Below, piece by piece: positions 47,287 through 58,453 of a stretch of DNA of 64,000 bases. The stretch spans positions 620,001 to 684,000 of the forward strand of contig NC_064679.1 in the NCBI RefSeq assembly GCF_023278565.1, given 5' to 3'. The stretch's first letter is position 1; each line of letters opens with the position of its first letter. The DNA is from Colletotrichum lupini. Lineage: Eukaryota; Ascomycota; Sordariomycetes; Glomerellales; Glomerellaceae. Under the pieces are notes generated by a model that did no database searches, was not told the DNA's origin, and saw nothing but the letters and a program-made list of their open reading frames with translations. The translations under genes were made by a program, and so were the position numbers.

Positions 47287-48395
47287 GCGGGGCCAATGGC
47301 CTCTTTGGGTAGCCCTCGGACTTTTCCTTCTTTTTCTTTTGGGGTTCAATAAGGGTCGGTCGGTCTGTCTATCTGTCCAAGTTGTCTTTCATTTCCACGA
47401 TTGCATGCGATACTCCCTGAGAGCGAATTCAAAAAGAGCTTATTCCCCCAATTCGCAGCAGCCTCATTTTGTGATTGTTCCACAACATTGCGGACCGTCT
47501 AGTGAGTCGTCAATCTCTGAGATGCCACGTTGGATCGGCAACAGCCTCAACCAGAAGCTTCGATTGGCGCGATATTCTTGCAGGAGTGAGGAGACGTGAT
47601 TGAATCGCCCCAAACTCACATTCAAGCGATTGGAGAACTGGAGTAACTCAGTACACCTCATTAAATGAGATCGCCTGCCGCAACAGAACTCGCTCAAACC
47701 ACCGATCGGACACCACCAAGCATCCCGTGGGGGGAGACCCGCTTCACCGCCGGCAAATACAGCAGCTCCGGAGCCCGCTCCGGAACTGCGCCAGCGAATC
47801 GACGCGAAGATGAGCGATTCAAGCACTCGATGCATCTCAGGTCACTTATACACCTTGCGCGATGAGACTTAGGGCAGCCTGAAGCTTACCTCGCCCGGGT
47901 TTGGCTCATCCAGAGCGCATCCGGAGCGGTCAAGAGGGAGCACGCAGCACCTGGTTCTGTCTCACCCACCTCGAGGTCTGATGAGCGTGGCTCTCATTTC
48001 ATACATATGTCCAAGAAGCGCTGGCTTAATTTCATGAGGCAGAAGTCGGACCGACCAACAGTGCAGCCATTTTTCATTGTGATGCGTTCACGAGGCTCAT
48101 GAAAGCACTTGGTGTCTCATTTGATCTCATTCAGCCAGACGAAGCCATATTGCTCACGCAATTCAGCCAGTCTCAGCTACCTATGCTAGGGTATCGCGAA
48201 TTCCAGAGTGAAGCATCAGTTTTCGTGGGCCTCCCTCCCGTCCTTGCCCTTCCATATCAGTATTGTAACGCCCGAGGTTTCTGCTTCTTCGATCCAGCCC
48301 AATTTTATCACGCGACTTGTAACTCCTGAATTGGCGAATCATTTCGAACGTGTCACTCAAAGAAAACGCCATCGTGGTAATGCTATGGTGCTCGA
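47287..48395. other. Convergent intergenic region
   Basis: About 1.1 kb between two convergent genes, with no recognisable gene. The short open frames have no family resemblance. It should contain the 3' UTRs of both flanking genes. Confidence 0.4.
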
Positions 48396-49186
48396 CTAGG
48401 CGTAGCTCTCGGCCTCGGCGGGCCAGGTAGCGACCCAGGCGACGCCGAAGATGAGAAGCCACATGATGAGCCAGGTAGCGTAACGGCCGCCATTGCCAAG
48501 GCCGATAATGCTGCCGACGAGGATGGCGGCGTGAATGAAGGCGGTGACGAGCAGGAAGATATCGAAGTGCCAGCGACCCTGGGAAAAAACAAAAGCTCAT
48601 TAGCTGTGGTCCTCTCATCTCACCAGACCCCACCTCATCTCAGACAAGTACTTACAACCATGACGCCCAAAACCTTGCGGCGACCCTCGGCCTGACCGAT
48701 GACGGCAAGGGCCCAGGCGATGAACAAGAATCCCAAGATTCCGAGAATAATGTCGAGAATCAGGCTGACGATCTGAGCGTGGGTAACGTCGTGGACGATG
48801 CCGATGATGGTGATGGCGGTCCGAATACCGAGAATAATGATCATGCAGATACGTCGAAGGAGCACAGCCTTGTCGGAGGTTTTCAGGTTGTACGACTCCC
48901 AGGAGAATGCCCAGCAAGTACGCATGTTGGGGCACATGCGATTCTGGATGCTGCTCTGGCCGGCGGTAGTACCACCACCAGCGCCAGCGCCCTGCTGATC
49001 GCCGTAGGCCATGATGTCGCTGTTGGTGAGGCCGAGAAGGGGCTCAAGCTCGTCGTCCGAGTCGGAGGTGAGGTCGCCGGGCTCGAGGGTTGTGCGGTAG
49101 GTGATCTCGGGCCAACCACCAAAGTAGAGAAGAGCAGGATCGGTGCCGGGAGGCGGGGGGAAGATGAGCTGCGAAGGGTGAGGCAT
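48396..49186 (-). CDS. Conserved four-segment membrane protein, function unknown
   Basis: Exons 48656-49186 and 48396-48578, with a 77-bp intron (donor GTAAGT, branch AGCTAATG, acceptor CCCAG), give 237 aa. The cytosolic N-terminus is Pro-rich and acidic (LTSDSDDELEPLL). About four hydrophobic segments follow: CMIIILGIRTAITIIGIV, SLILDIILGILGFLFIAWAL, FLLVTAFIHAAILVGSIIGL and TWLIMWLLIFGVAWVAT. The protein ends ESYA. The spacing resembles tetraspan or MARVEL-like proteins, but I recognise no named domain. Third codon positions are G/C-rich, as in confident genes here. The first ATG is chosen because upstream sequence is out of frame. Expression may start in the GC-rich stretch just upstream. 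Confidence 0.82.
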
Positions 49187-51037
49187 GGTGGGCGCTTCTT
49201 ATATTCCTGTCCCCCACACAGACGGGTAACGGCCACAAGCGAGATGGGGAGAAAAAAATAATTGTCTTGGTGTTTGCGGATGGGGATCCCTGTGCTACGT
49301 GGCGCAGCGGAGGTTGTGCGAGGGTAGATGGTTTGGGGGTGGTGATGGGTGGAAGAAGAGGGTCGTTGGTTTCATTGCAGGGGAGGCTTGCTACCTAGGT
49401 AGCTTCGCCCAGGAAATCCATGGTGGGTTTGTTTATGATTTATTTTTCTTAATTGGACGAGAGTTATCGCGGTCCTCTTCTTGAATAGGCGGGTGCAATG
49501 GCTCGAGAGTCCAGTTGCTCTCGCCCTCTGGGGTTGTTGACGATAGCATCACGACTAAGCGATGTCGTGAGTTTCAAGCGGGAGTCGAGTGGTTGTCCAA
49601 GATGACTTGTGACTGCTCGAAGTGGGACTCAGCCAAATGGCAAATACTTCCTTCATTTAGACAAAGAACTGAAGTTTACCGTATAGTTGCAGAGTAAAAC
49701 GTTTCATGCCGGTTCACAGCAACTACAATCTTTACCAAAATCATCACAGACAAAGACTTCTCAAGTTTGTTCGTTATCTTCGGGGTTTGGGCTTGTGGTT
49801 GGCTTTACCGGTGTAAGCCACCAAGCTGCGTCCATTGGGACCACCACCACTGACTGCAGGGGACCATGTCTCTCCAACAGATTTTAAGCTTAAACCATCT
49901 ATCAATAGACAAGCCACCGTGGATCACTTGTTGGCTCTGGGAATAGACACCTGTCTGACAGCTCCAAGTCGTGGAACAGACGAACCATGACTGCAATAGA
50001 CATGACGCCCCCTCCATCTCGACCTTCGATGTTGAGAATTAGGGCCATGAGACGCTTTGATTTCAGGGGATGGGACCCTCAATCTAGCGACTTCAGCCCT
50101 GTCCACTGTGGAGGTAGTAATTAATTAGGCAACGGCTTTCGGAAGCTCTGGCGTCTTGGCACACAATCCTCACGGATAGGTAAGCTTTGTAATTGCCTGC
50201 ACCAGCCACATCCTGAATCCTTTGGTGAAGGCTTCCTAGAAGTTGTACCCAGGTCTTATAGGAGGAGTGTGCTGCCTACCTTAAGTTTTCATAAGTCCTA
50301 CAGTGGAATCTAGAAAGAAAAGAGAATGAGTCACCCAAAGTTCTAGTCTAGGATTCCATCCTAGGCGACAGGAATTTGCAGCGCATTCAAGAAAGGTTTC
50401 TCATGCCCCTGTCACGGAGGTGGACTCCGATTACTAGTATGAATCTGGTCCGATTGGACCTCGTCGCGGCCAAGATACACCGAGCCATAGGGCTACGCCG
50501 GCCGGCTTAGAATGCCCGGGCACGTTAGGCAGCCGGGCGATCCCTGTTCTCATCCGCCGCCCCGCTTCCCGGAGCTCGGAGAGAGCGATCGCTGAATACT
50601 GAGTCCAATGAATGATGGCTTTTCTCTTCTGCTGGTCGCAACTTCTTCGAGTTCAACCTTGCTATACAGCAGGTAAGCAGTCTGGTACGTTGAAAAATAG
50701 AAGTTAGGGGCATTCCACAAAGACTTATAACAGGTGACTATTGACATCGGTGAATTCATATGGGTGAGTTATCTCATGTTAAATCCATCATCTGGAGATC
50801 TCCCCAGTTAGCAAGTAATTACTAGTCGCGGGGAGCCATTCACAGTCTGGACACAATAAGACGAATGTAGAATGATTGAGTAACGAAATTTATGAGATTA
50901 ATCTTTGACAAAAAATCTAAAGACGATATGTGTGCAAAATGCTTGCTGCTGAAAATCCAAACCCTTCTCTGATCCAATGGTATACGTAGACTAATCCCGA
51001 AATAATCCATCCTTCACCTTCAGTTTCTCAAAAACTT
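49187..51037. other. Intergenic, nothing recognised
   Basis: About 1.85 kb between two minus-strand genes. It includes a TACCTAGGTAGC word at about 49391-49402 and a GC-rich patch at about 50465-50590. No gene, tRNA or repeat array is visible. The left end should hold the promoter of the tetraspan gene and the right end the 3' UTR of the sugar permease. Confidence 0.38.
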
Positions 51038-52797
51038 CTATGCTGAGGCAGTCTTCTCAATCTGGCTGACGGCCGCCATGGACTCCTTCTCGGAAATTCT
51101 GTCAGTGGACTGAGCTCCGTGAGTGAGACCAGCAATCTCGGTCTTCCTGAACTTGCGTGCCGGAATGCGCTGATCAAAGAGAATCTCGAGCTCGCCATAG
51201 GTGCGGCCTCTAGGCTCAGGCAGACGGAACCAGGTCCAGACGAAGCAGATAGCACAGCTGACGGCCCAGAAGAAACCGATCTTGGCGCCCCAGTTCCACG
51301 CAGAAGGGTTGAGCATCAGCGGGGTCAGGATGTTGGTGGTGATTCCGGTGATGTTGTACAGGTTACGCGCGAGCACGACAGTCTTGGTTCTCAGGCGGGT
51401 CGAGCTCAGTTCAGAAACGAGAGAGTAGCAGACGGGGCCGACAGTGCAGTCGTACATGAAGGTATAGACGAGGAGCAAGCTGCCGATGGCCCACTGTGCA
51501 GCGACGTTGGACTTTCCAGCCAAGGAGGCGAAGCCAATGGCTGCGAGAATGGCGCACATGATGCCCTGGCCAGAGAGGTAGAGAGTGCGTCTGCCAAAGT
51601 GCTGCATCAGGAACCAGGAGAAGACTGTGCCGAGGGCGCCGAGAGCGTACTGGGCCAAGGACATGGTGAATGCGTTCTCCTTTGCCATGCCGGCTTGCTG
51701 GTAGAAGTATGTCGAGTATCCCATGAACGTCGAGCCGCAAAGAGTCTGAATGGCCCATGTGACGCAGACGATCTCGGTACGGCGAAGATCGGTGCCCTTG
51801 AAGCAGTCGATGTAGCTTGTTCCACTCTGCGCGGCCTTCTCGAGCTCGTTGGTGTGGACCATCATGGAAATGGTCTCGTCGGCGTTGAAGTTTTGCTGTT
51901 GGTTGCGGCTGGTGAGGCGGATGAGAGACTTCTTGGCGTCGTCGAGGCGCTCCTTGCGGATGAGCCACCAGGGAGATTCGGGAGCGAAGAAAATGCCGAT
52001 GATGAGGGGGACGGGCCACATCCACTGAAGGGCAAAGGGAATCTTGTATCCCCACTCGTCAGTACGGGTGATGACACCTCGAAGAACACCGCTGGCAATG
52101 AGTTGACCAATGACCCAGCAGAGATTGACATAGGTAGTCTGAATAGAGAGTTAGCGATTAGCCCAAAAAAGGATCTGGCGGGAATATTGTGGCTCACAAG
52201 GTAGGCTCGCAGATGTGTGGGGCAGACCTCGGAGGCGTAGGTGACAGTCAGGGTCTGGAAGATACCCCATGGAATACCAATGAGCATCTCTCCGATCAAG
52301 AGCTGGACAAGGGTCTCGGAGAAGAAGATGATGAAGATGAATGCCGTAACGCCAACGAGGCCACCAATCATGGTCTTGCGGTATCCGTATCTCTCGGCAA
52401 TGATACCGTTGAGGAATAGGCCGGTGATCTCGCCGACAAGCGCGCCGTTACTGAGGCCAGCCTGCCACGCCGCAGTCAACTGATAGCTGCCGTCGGGCTG
52501 GATCTCACCAAACTTGCGCTGGAAGACGTCGTAGGCATAGAGGTTGCCGATGAGGGTCTTGTCGAAACCCTCCATGATGACGGCGGTGCTGAAGAAGAGC
52601 GACCACATAACGGCCCTGGGGTAGAGCTTGATCGATGCCATGAGGCCCATACTGAGCTCGGCCTCGGTCGCTTTAGCCGCCTCACGAGCGAGCCCGGCGG
52701 CGTCGGCGTCGGCGATGGACATGCGGCGGGTGGCCTCCGAGTCGATCTGGATGGTCTCGGTCGGCGCCCTGCCCGCGGATGATCCGATGTGCACCAT
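51038..52797 (-). CDS. MFS sugar permease, maltose/alpha-glucoside type
   Basis: Exons 52198-52797 and 51038-52138, with a 59-bp intron, give 566 aa. Twelve membrane segments are expected. Sugar-porter signatures: EGFDKTLIGNLYAYDVFQRK after helix 1, RYGYRKTM in loop 2-3, PESPWWLIRK before the central loop, HFGRRTLYLSGQ in loop 8-9 and RLPEPRGRTYGELEILF at the end. The EGFD start and PESPWWL form are typical of fungal alpha-glucoside/H+ symporters (Mal61/Agt1 group). The likely role is proton-coupled uptake of maltose or related disaccharides across the plasma membrane. The promoter has a palindromic TATA at 52874-52887 and one CCGGGG word (52848-52853) that fits the carbon-repressor (CreA) consensus. 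No alpha-glucosidase or regulator gene lies beside it in the window. Confidence 0.92.
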
Positions 52798-55700
52798 GGT
52801 TGCGGTGTACTGGTGTAAAATATGGGGAATGAAGAAGGATTGATCAACCGGGGATGAATGTGGGTTCGGGCTCGATCTTATAAGATCAGAGCGGGTGTTC
52901 TGAGACTCCTGTCAAGGGGAATCGAAGATGCTCGAGCTTGAGTTGTTGTCAATCCCAATGAAGTTGCTGAAGCTGATGTTCTGAAGATGTGTTGAGACTG
53001 GGGATATCAGATCATCTTATATCTTGTCTAGACGTTTGCTCGATCAACCTGATGCTATGCGCCAAGGAGGTGGTGGTGATAGTTCTTCCCGGAGAAGCAA
53101 GGTAGTCGATTAAGCGGCGCGGCTTCTCACTGGCTCGCTCAAATTCAATTCCAAGGTGGCGGAAAGAAGGTATGTATGATGTTGACGTTATGGACCATCC
53201 GTGTCTTAAGTCGCCGCACTTCAATGCGAGAAGACAGAACCAAAGAACCCCAAGGCTTCCTTTTCGCCCGTCCCCCCTAGCAGTCTAGGACCCAAGGCTT
53301 GGAATCCGGGACTAAGGACCACGCTATGCTCCACTTTCTCCGCGACCCATTGGCTCGCGCGGGGAAAGTCGAGGGATGGATGGTCTGGGGTTGGAGATGC
53401 AGTGTGGTTGGTACTTGTTTGCTGGTTGGGGATTGACAGCGAGATGTCTCGAACGGCTGGGTCGCATATGGATGTGGATGGGCCAAGTATTGGGAAAGGA
53501 AAGGGGTGGGAGGGTCACGGCAAAAGGAGAAGAAACCCACATCAGACAAAGTACGGGATAGCATTGCTTAGGCTCTGGCGGACACTTCTCGCCTCACCCA
53601 AAAGGAGAGAAAAACTGTCAGCCCAAAACTCAAAAAGACAAGGCCACAGAGTGAGACGGTAGTGCCAGCTGGATGTCTAGACTGCCGTACCGTACACTAG
53701 AAGTGTTCGCCGGCGACACCGCGTACATCCCTGCGCACATGTGGCGTACCTGATGCTGCTTCGGGTCAGCGAGCCTTTCCCACCAGGGAGTAGCTTGGTA
53801 GGGATCCTGTGCAAGAATCCATGTCTGACGAATGGCGGCACAGAGAACATTCGGCGATTCCACCCACCGGCAATTGGGGCGAAGATTTCTGCGAGATTTC
53901 GTATGGCGGGACGGCCAATAGGTCTTCTTGCCTGACGTCGCTGAAACTAGGCATCCCTGCCACAGACACTTGCAGATGGGATGACTGTCGCTGTGGGTGT
54001 TCTGGGGTTGGCGTTGGTTGCTCCTGTTGGTTCAAATTCCCTTTCTTTACGATCCTGACAGTTGGGGGCTGCGAGTGAGAGGAGAGATCTAGCAGCGATC
54101 GACCCCCATCAAGTTATCCCACTATTGCCGTACACTACTGCGTACGTGTGCCGTATCCGTACCAACTCCCAACAGACAAGCGCCTTTTTCTTAGCAAACC
54201 GCCTGATGATCGAACGGCGAACGGCAGCGTTCTTCCCCGCGTAGCCTCCCGCAGATACATCAAGAATATTGCGGGACGCTAGGCGGGGATTGGTGCCAGA
54301 GTTCCAGCGATTGGCCGGTACCGTCTTTACGCAACGTTGAAGGTTCGTTGGTCTGGTCTCTGGTCTCTTGTTTGAGTCTCTGGCGGGGGTACGGTGGAGT
54401 GAGGATACTTGGGATTTCAAGAAGAAGGTTGGGCGGGTGAGCGCCCCCAGACTGAACGAGTTCCAGGTCCGCGAAACTCAAAAAAGCACACTGGCGTATC
54501 ACGCGCGAGCAGAATTTCGCTGAAATTAGGAGCTCCTCTCAACCATTCCCTAATCTTTCTGCCCAATTTCGTTCGGCGCGATGCCGGCCTCACCTGGATT
54601 CCTGGGTCAATCGTCGAGGCTCGACCAAGTCAACAGCATCTCTCCCCACGGGGACAATGTGGAACAAAGAGGTCGAGTCCGGGGATGGAACTTGTGGTGG
54701 ACACAAGATCAAGCAAGCATCCGACAGAGCCAATAAGTCCCCTTTCCACCTGCCACGTTGTCGTCATTGCTCGCTTATGCGACATCCCCCCGCAGCCCAT
54801 CGTGATCATCCCGAGTCTTGGCCCTCCAATCATCTCCAGATGTAGAAACCAAGCTCAACGGATAGATCTTACACGTGCCTCGGATATCGACGGGCAGTCA
54901 GCAAATGATCGAATCTTCTGCCCAAATCCATCGTATCTAAGTGACACGACAGGATATATGATATATCTCGATTTCTTCAGGGCAATGCATAGTGCGGCTC
55001 GGTCAGATCTACAGTCAGATCCTTAGACAGACAACCGCAAACCTGGCCAACCCAGATTTGAAGGCGGCTTAGGGCGAACTCATTATCGTGTCAATGAGAC
55101 GTGAACCTAGAAAATGACTAGCAATTGAGGCTGACGAAGGCTACCACACAAGACTGCCGACGGGAGTGACAAGGATGGCACGAGTATCCCGCTGTACGAT
55201 CCGGATAGGATTATCGCGAGTCACGAGTCACGGCTCCGTTCGATGTGCACCGTAAGTGGAGCCATAGGTAATCGGGTTCGGGCCTAAGCCCATCGTTACC
55301 GCAGCATCAAAATGGGGCAGCACCAAGTGGCCGGGTCCGTCTCATCTCCACGGCTCCGATTATCACATGCTAGGCCCGCCGGCTGTCTTCCGAAGTTTCC
55401 GGAACCCCTGAGCCCGGACCCGTCCCCGGGCACCAGGCTCCGCCCCGCACCAGTCACGGAAGCGGTAGAAGTAGTACGGACAGAATACCCCGCCATCGGG
55501 AGAGCACAGCAGAACTTGGCCATTGTAGAGATAACAATAGCCCATAGTCCTGTGTGTTCCTGTCGCAATCCATTCATCTCTTAACTACCCGCCTAATGAA
55601 AGTCAGGTTATCGTTGCCTTATGCAATCAAAAGTATGGCTCTATGGTTCTGACACGACAACATGATCACGGGTTAGCAGATAATGCATTGGCTTCACGAC

Positions 55701-56687
55701 TTGGGGCGGAATGATGATTATTAGGAGTTGAACGCCACGCTAAGCTCAAGGACAACGAGCGGGTCTGCTTGAGCAAGTTCGCAGACAACCCCTGGGCATG
55801 GATGGAGCCTACTTTGAGACTGTGGCTGCCACAATCCATGATGCGCCATTGAGCTAAGCTTTTTTGAGGGATATTTATGATGGCAAGAAGCGTAAGAGTC
55901 ACCTCGTGCAATGTTCATTCGCTTTGATGTTGAGAATACCTACGATATACCAGCATCCGGTGTCCCTCTGTGCCGACTATTCAATCATCGATATCAAGGC
56001 AAGTAGTATTGGATCCGGCCGTTCTTCGTATTCGTGTCCATGGCTCTGCGAGCAGCACGGACAGGTCAGACCGGCGCCTTTCCACAATAGGCTCGAAATA
56101 TGGGTCTCCCGAAGACCGGCAATTTCATCAGAAAGCATGGTAAAGCGGAATGATGCCTGCAGAAAGGACAGAACGTTTCGAGAGATATCCACAAATTTCA
56201 TCAGAATCCTCCATTGAGTGAGGACACGGCTCTACGGGAGCGAACGGGTTGTTGCATCATCTTCGCGATCCACCGTCTTTCCCATTTAGGCAGGGTTGAC
56301 GAATCAGAGAGACTCCAGAGCTTTGCCCGAGTTAACGGTTCTGGCATCCGCAGTGGGGGTAGAGAGGCGCATTCGTATTCGGATTTGATTGCCATCGAGG
56401 AGCTTATCACGTATTCGTGTCTGACATCTCAGCCTTCCTTACTGTGTGAATGATAGAATCAATATGTCCAACTTATTGAATTGATGGTTGAAAGCAACGT
56501 TGAAGAAAAATCACTTAAAAGCAGAGGAGACGCTCGTGTTGATAAAAATGGATGACAACACTTCGAGAAGTACATCTTTCAACAACCTCTGCCAAGTTTC
56601 TACCAATTCTGGGCATCGCAAATCAACCGTTTCCAACTCGATTACAAGTCACAGTCATCTACAAATCCGACCTCGTCATTCATCATA
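52798..56687. other. Divergent intergenic region, nothing recognised
   Basis: About 3.9 kb between the divergently transcribed permease and methyltransferase genes. It has no recognisable gene, and the open frames lack family resemblance. GC-rich stretches (about 55.3-55.5 kb) alternate with ordinary sequence. Both promoters lie here. Confidence 0.38.
52874..52887 (-). promoter_or_regulatory. Palindromic TATA element of the sugar permease
   Basis: GATCTTATAAGATC is a perfect 14-bp palindrome centred on TTATAA, 77-90 bp before the permease ATG. Position suits a TATA box. The flanking symmetry might be chance or a factor site. Confidence 0.35.
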
Positions 56688-58017
56688 ATGGTTGGAACTA
56701 TTCCAGAGGAAGGGCAGATGCTCTTGGCCAGAGATGCCACGTTTGAGAAGATTCTCCACAAGGGAACGTCCAAAGACGTCGGCATGTCAGCAATGTTGAA
56801 GAAGGACTACGAAGCCCAGAAGGCAGCCACGGACGAGTACTTCAGTCATTGGGACAATAAGAGCGCACAAAAAGAAACGAAAGAAGACCGTGATGTACGT
56901 CCAACATTACGACCACACTTTTACCCAACTTTGCCTAACTATTGCTACCATACAGGCTCGTACAGCAGATTACGCTTCTCTTACTCGGCAGTAAGCTCGA
57001 TTCTCACACCAATAAGCAATCCTGTGGTCTAATTGTTGGCTTTCTAGATACTACAACTTGGCGACCGATTTCTACGAGTATGGCTTCGGCGAAAGCTTCC
57101 ACTTTTCTCGCCCTTCTGCCGGTGAATCTTTCAAGCAGAGCATCGCAAGACACGAACACTACCTCGCCCACGTTATCGACATTAAAAAGGATATGAAGGT
57201 ACTGGACGTTGGCTGTGGCGTGGGCGGACCTGCTCGGGAGATTGCCAAGTTCACAGGGGCGTACATCACCGGTCTCAACATCAACGAGTACCAGGTGGAA
57301 CGGGCCACGAGGTATGCTGTGAAATCAAAGTTAGATAAGCAGGTCCAATTCGTCCAAGGCGACTTCATGGTATAAACCCTTACCTTCGATAAATCACACC
57401 TGCAAGCCTAACTAACAACAAATGCTCAACAGAACATTCCCTTCGAAGACAACACCTTTGACGCGGTCTACGCTATCGAAGCCACAGTCCACGCCCCGTC
57501 CCTACAAGACGTGTACTCCGAGATCTTCAGAGTCCTCAAGCCTGGTGGCGTCTTTGGCGTCTACGAATGGGTCATGACGGAAAAGTACGACAACGAAGAC
57601 CTGCGTCTGCGCAAGATCCGCATCGATATCGAACAAGGAGACGGTATCGCCAACATGGTCAAAGCATCAGAAGCTGTACGCGCCTTCCAAGCAGCGGGCT
57701 TCGAGATGATCCAGAACGAGGACATGGCAGAGCGTCCGGATCCGAGCCCGTGGTACTGGCCGTTGGACGCGGGTAGCTGGAGACACGCGCAGACGGTGGG
57801 CGACTTGCTCTACACCTTCCGCATGACTGGGCTGGGACGGGCTTTTACGCATGGGTTCCTTGGACTTATGGAGACTTTGAGACTTGCCCCTCCTGGGATG
57901 ATGAAGATGTCAGATAGCCTTTGTGTCGCTGCTGATGCGCTTGTTCTTGGTGGCAAGGAGAAGATTTTCACACCCATGTACCTGATGGTAGGACGCAAGC
58001 CTGCGAAACAGGAGTAG
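56688..58017 (+). CDS. ERG6: Sterol 24-C-methyltransferase
   Basis: Exons 56688-56894, 56956-56990, 57048-57369 and 57433-58017 give 382 aa, the normal length for Erg6. Exon 2 is only 35 nt and supplies [12 protein letters not shown] before [19 protein letters not shown], the sterol-binding aromatic region. SAM motif I is [15 protein letters not shown] (about residues 133-147), followed by [31 protein letters not shown] and [12 protein letters not shown] are family hallmarks, as is the C-terminal sterol-methyltransferase domain (MYLMVGRKP at the end). The enzyme transfers a methyl group from S-adenosylmethionine to C-24 of zymosterol or lanosterol in ergosterol synthesis, at the ER or lipid droplets. 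Filamentous fungi often have two or more ERG6 paralogues, so this could be a secondary copy. Confidence 0.93.
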
Positions 58018-58278
58018 AGGCTTGCGCAGCCATTTCATCTTCCCACTTCGACATTGAAGCAAGACTAGAACTATAGACCTTTACAAGTTAATAATGCCTG
58101 GCAAGTTGCGTTTCACATCTTCTTTGTGAAGGTCCCTGAAGGGGCCCGGGGGGGGGGGGGGGGGGCGTGATCCGACTAGAACTATAATAAGGAGCAGAGA
58201 ATGAAGGGCAAGGAACATGCAAACAAAGGCAAAAAAAAGCAAACGCCAAAGCAACCAAGGCTCCAGGAAGCAAAAGAA
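58018..58278. other. ERG6 3' flank with a poly-G run
   Basis: Contains a run of about 20 G at 58149-58167 preceded by GGGGCCC. Its length suggests a homopolymer of uncertain true size. No gene lies here. The right-hand end contains the terminators of the minus-strand tRNA pair. Confidence 0.45.
58231..58238 (-). terminator. RNA polymerase III terminator (T8)
   Basis: Eight T on the minus strand, 41 bp beyond the tRNA-Ala 3' end. A nearer T4 run (58275-58272) lies only a few bases after the tRNA. The T4 is a weak stop and the T8 a reliable back-up. Confidence 0.6.
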
Positions 58279-58350
58279 TGGACGATCTGGGAATCGAATC
58301 CAGGACCTACCGCATGCTAAGCGGTCATTATACCATTAAACCAATCGCCC
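58279..58350 (-). tRNA. tRNA-Ala (AGC)
   Basis: 72 nt without CCA. The acceptor stem GGGCGAT/ATCGTCC has a G3:U70 pair, the main alanine identity element, and the discriminator base is A73. The anticodon stem ACCGC/GCGGT encloses loop TTAGCAT, so the anticodon is AGC (decoding GCU/GCC after inosine editing). The T loop reads TTCGATT, with an A-C mismatch at the 53-61 position. No intron. It starts only 4 nt after the upstream tRNA-Val and has no T-run between, so the two are probably one transcript. Confidence 0.9.
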
Positions 58351-58354
58351 ATGA

Positions 58355-58453
58355 TGATCTAGCCCGGACTTGAACCGGAGACCTTCAGTGTGCTCAGGTC
58401 GAGTTGCCTCGAATCTGTTAGACTGACGTGATAACCAACTACACCACCAGACC
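58355..58453 (-). tRNA. tRNA-Val (AAC) with a 25-nt intron
   Basis: The acceptor stem GGTCTGG/CTAGATC (two G-U pairs), discriminator A and D-arm GTGTAGTTGGTTATCAC are typical of fungal valine tRNA. The anticodon stem TCAGT/ACTGA surrounds CTAACAC once a 25-nt intron (58391-58415) is removed. The intron sits between positions 37 and 38, the standard site. The anticodon is AAC. The T arm is CCGGTTCAAGTCCGG with canonical GGTTCAA. The mature length is 74 nt. Confidence 0.92.

Noticed and set aside
51119..52204. 361-codon plus-strand open frame
   Set aside because: Antisense shadow of the sugar permease and its intron; composition is that of a reversed membrane protein gene.
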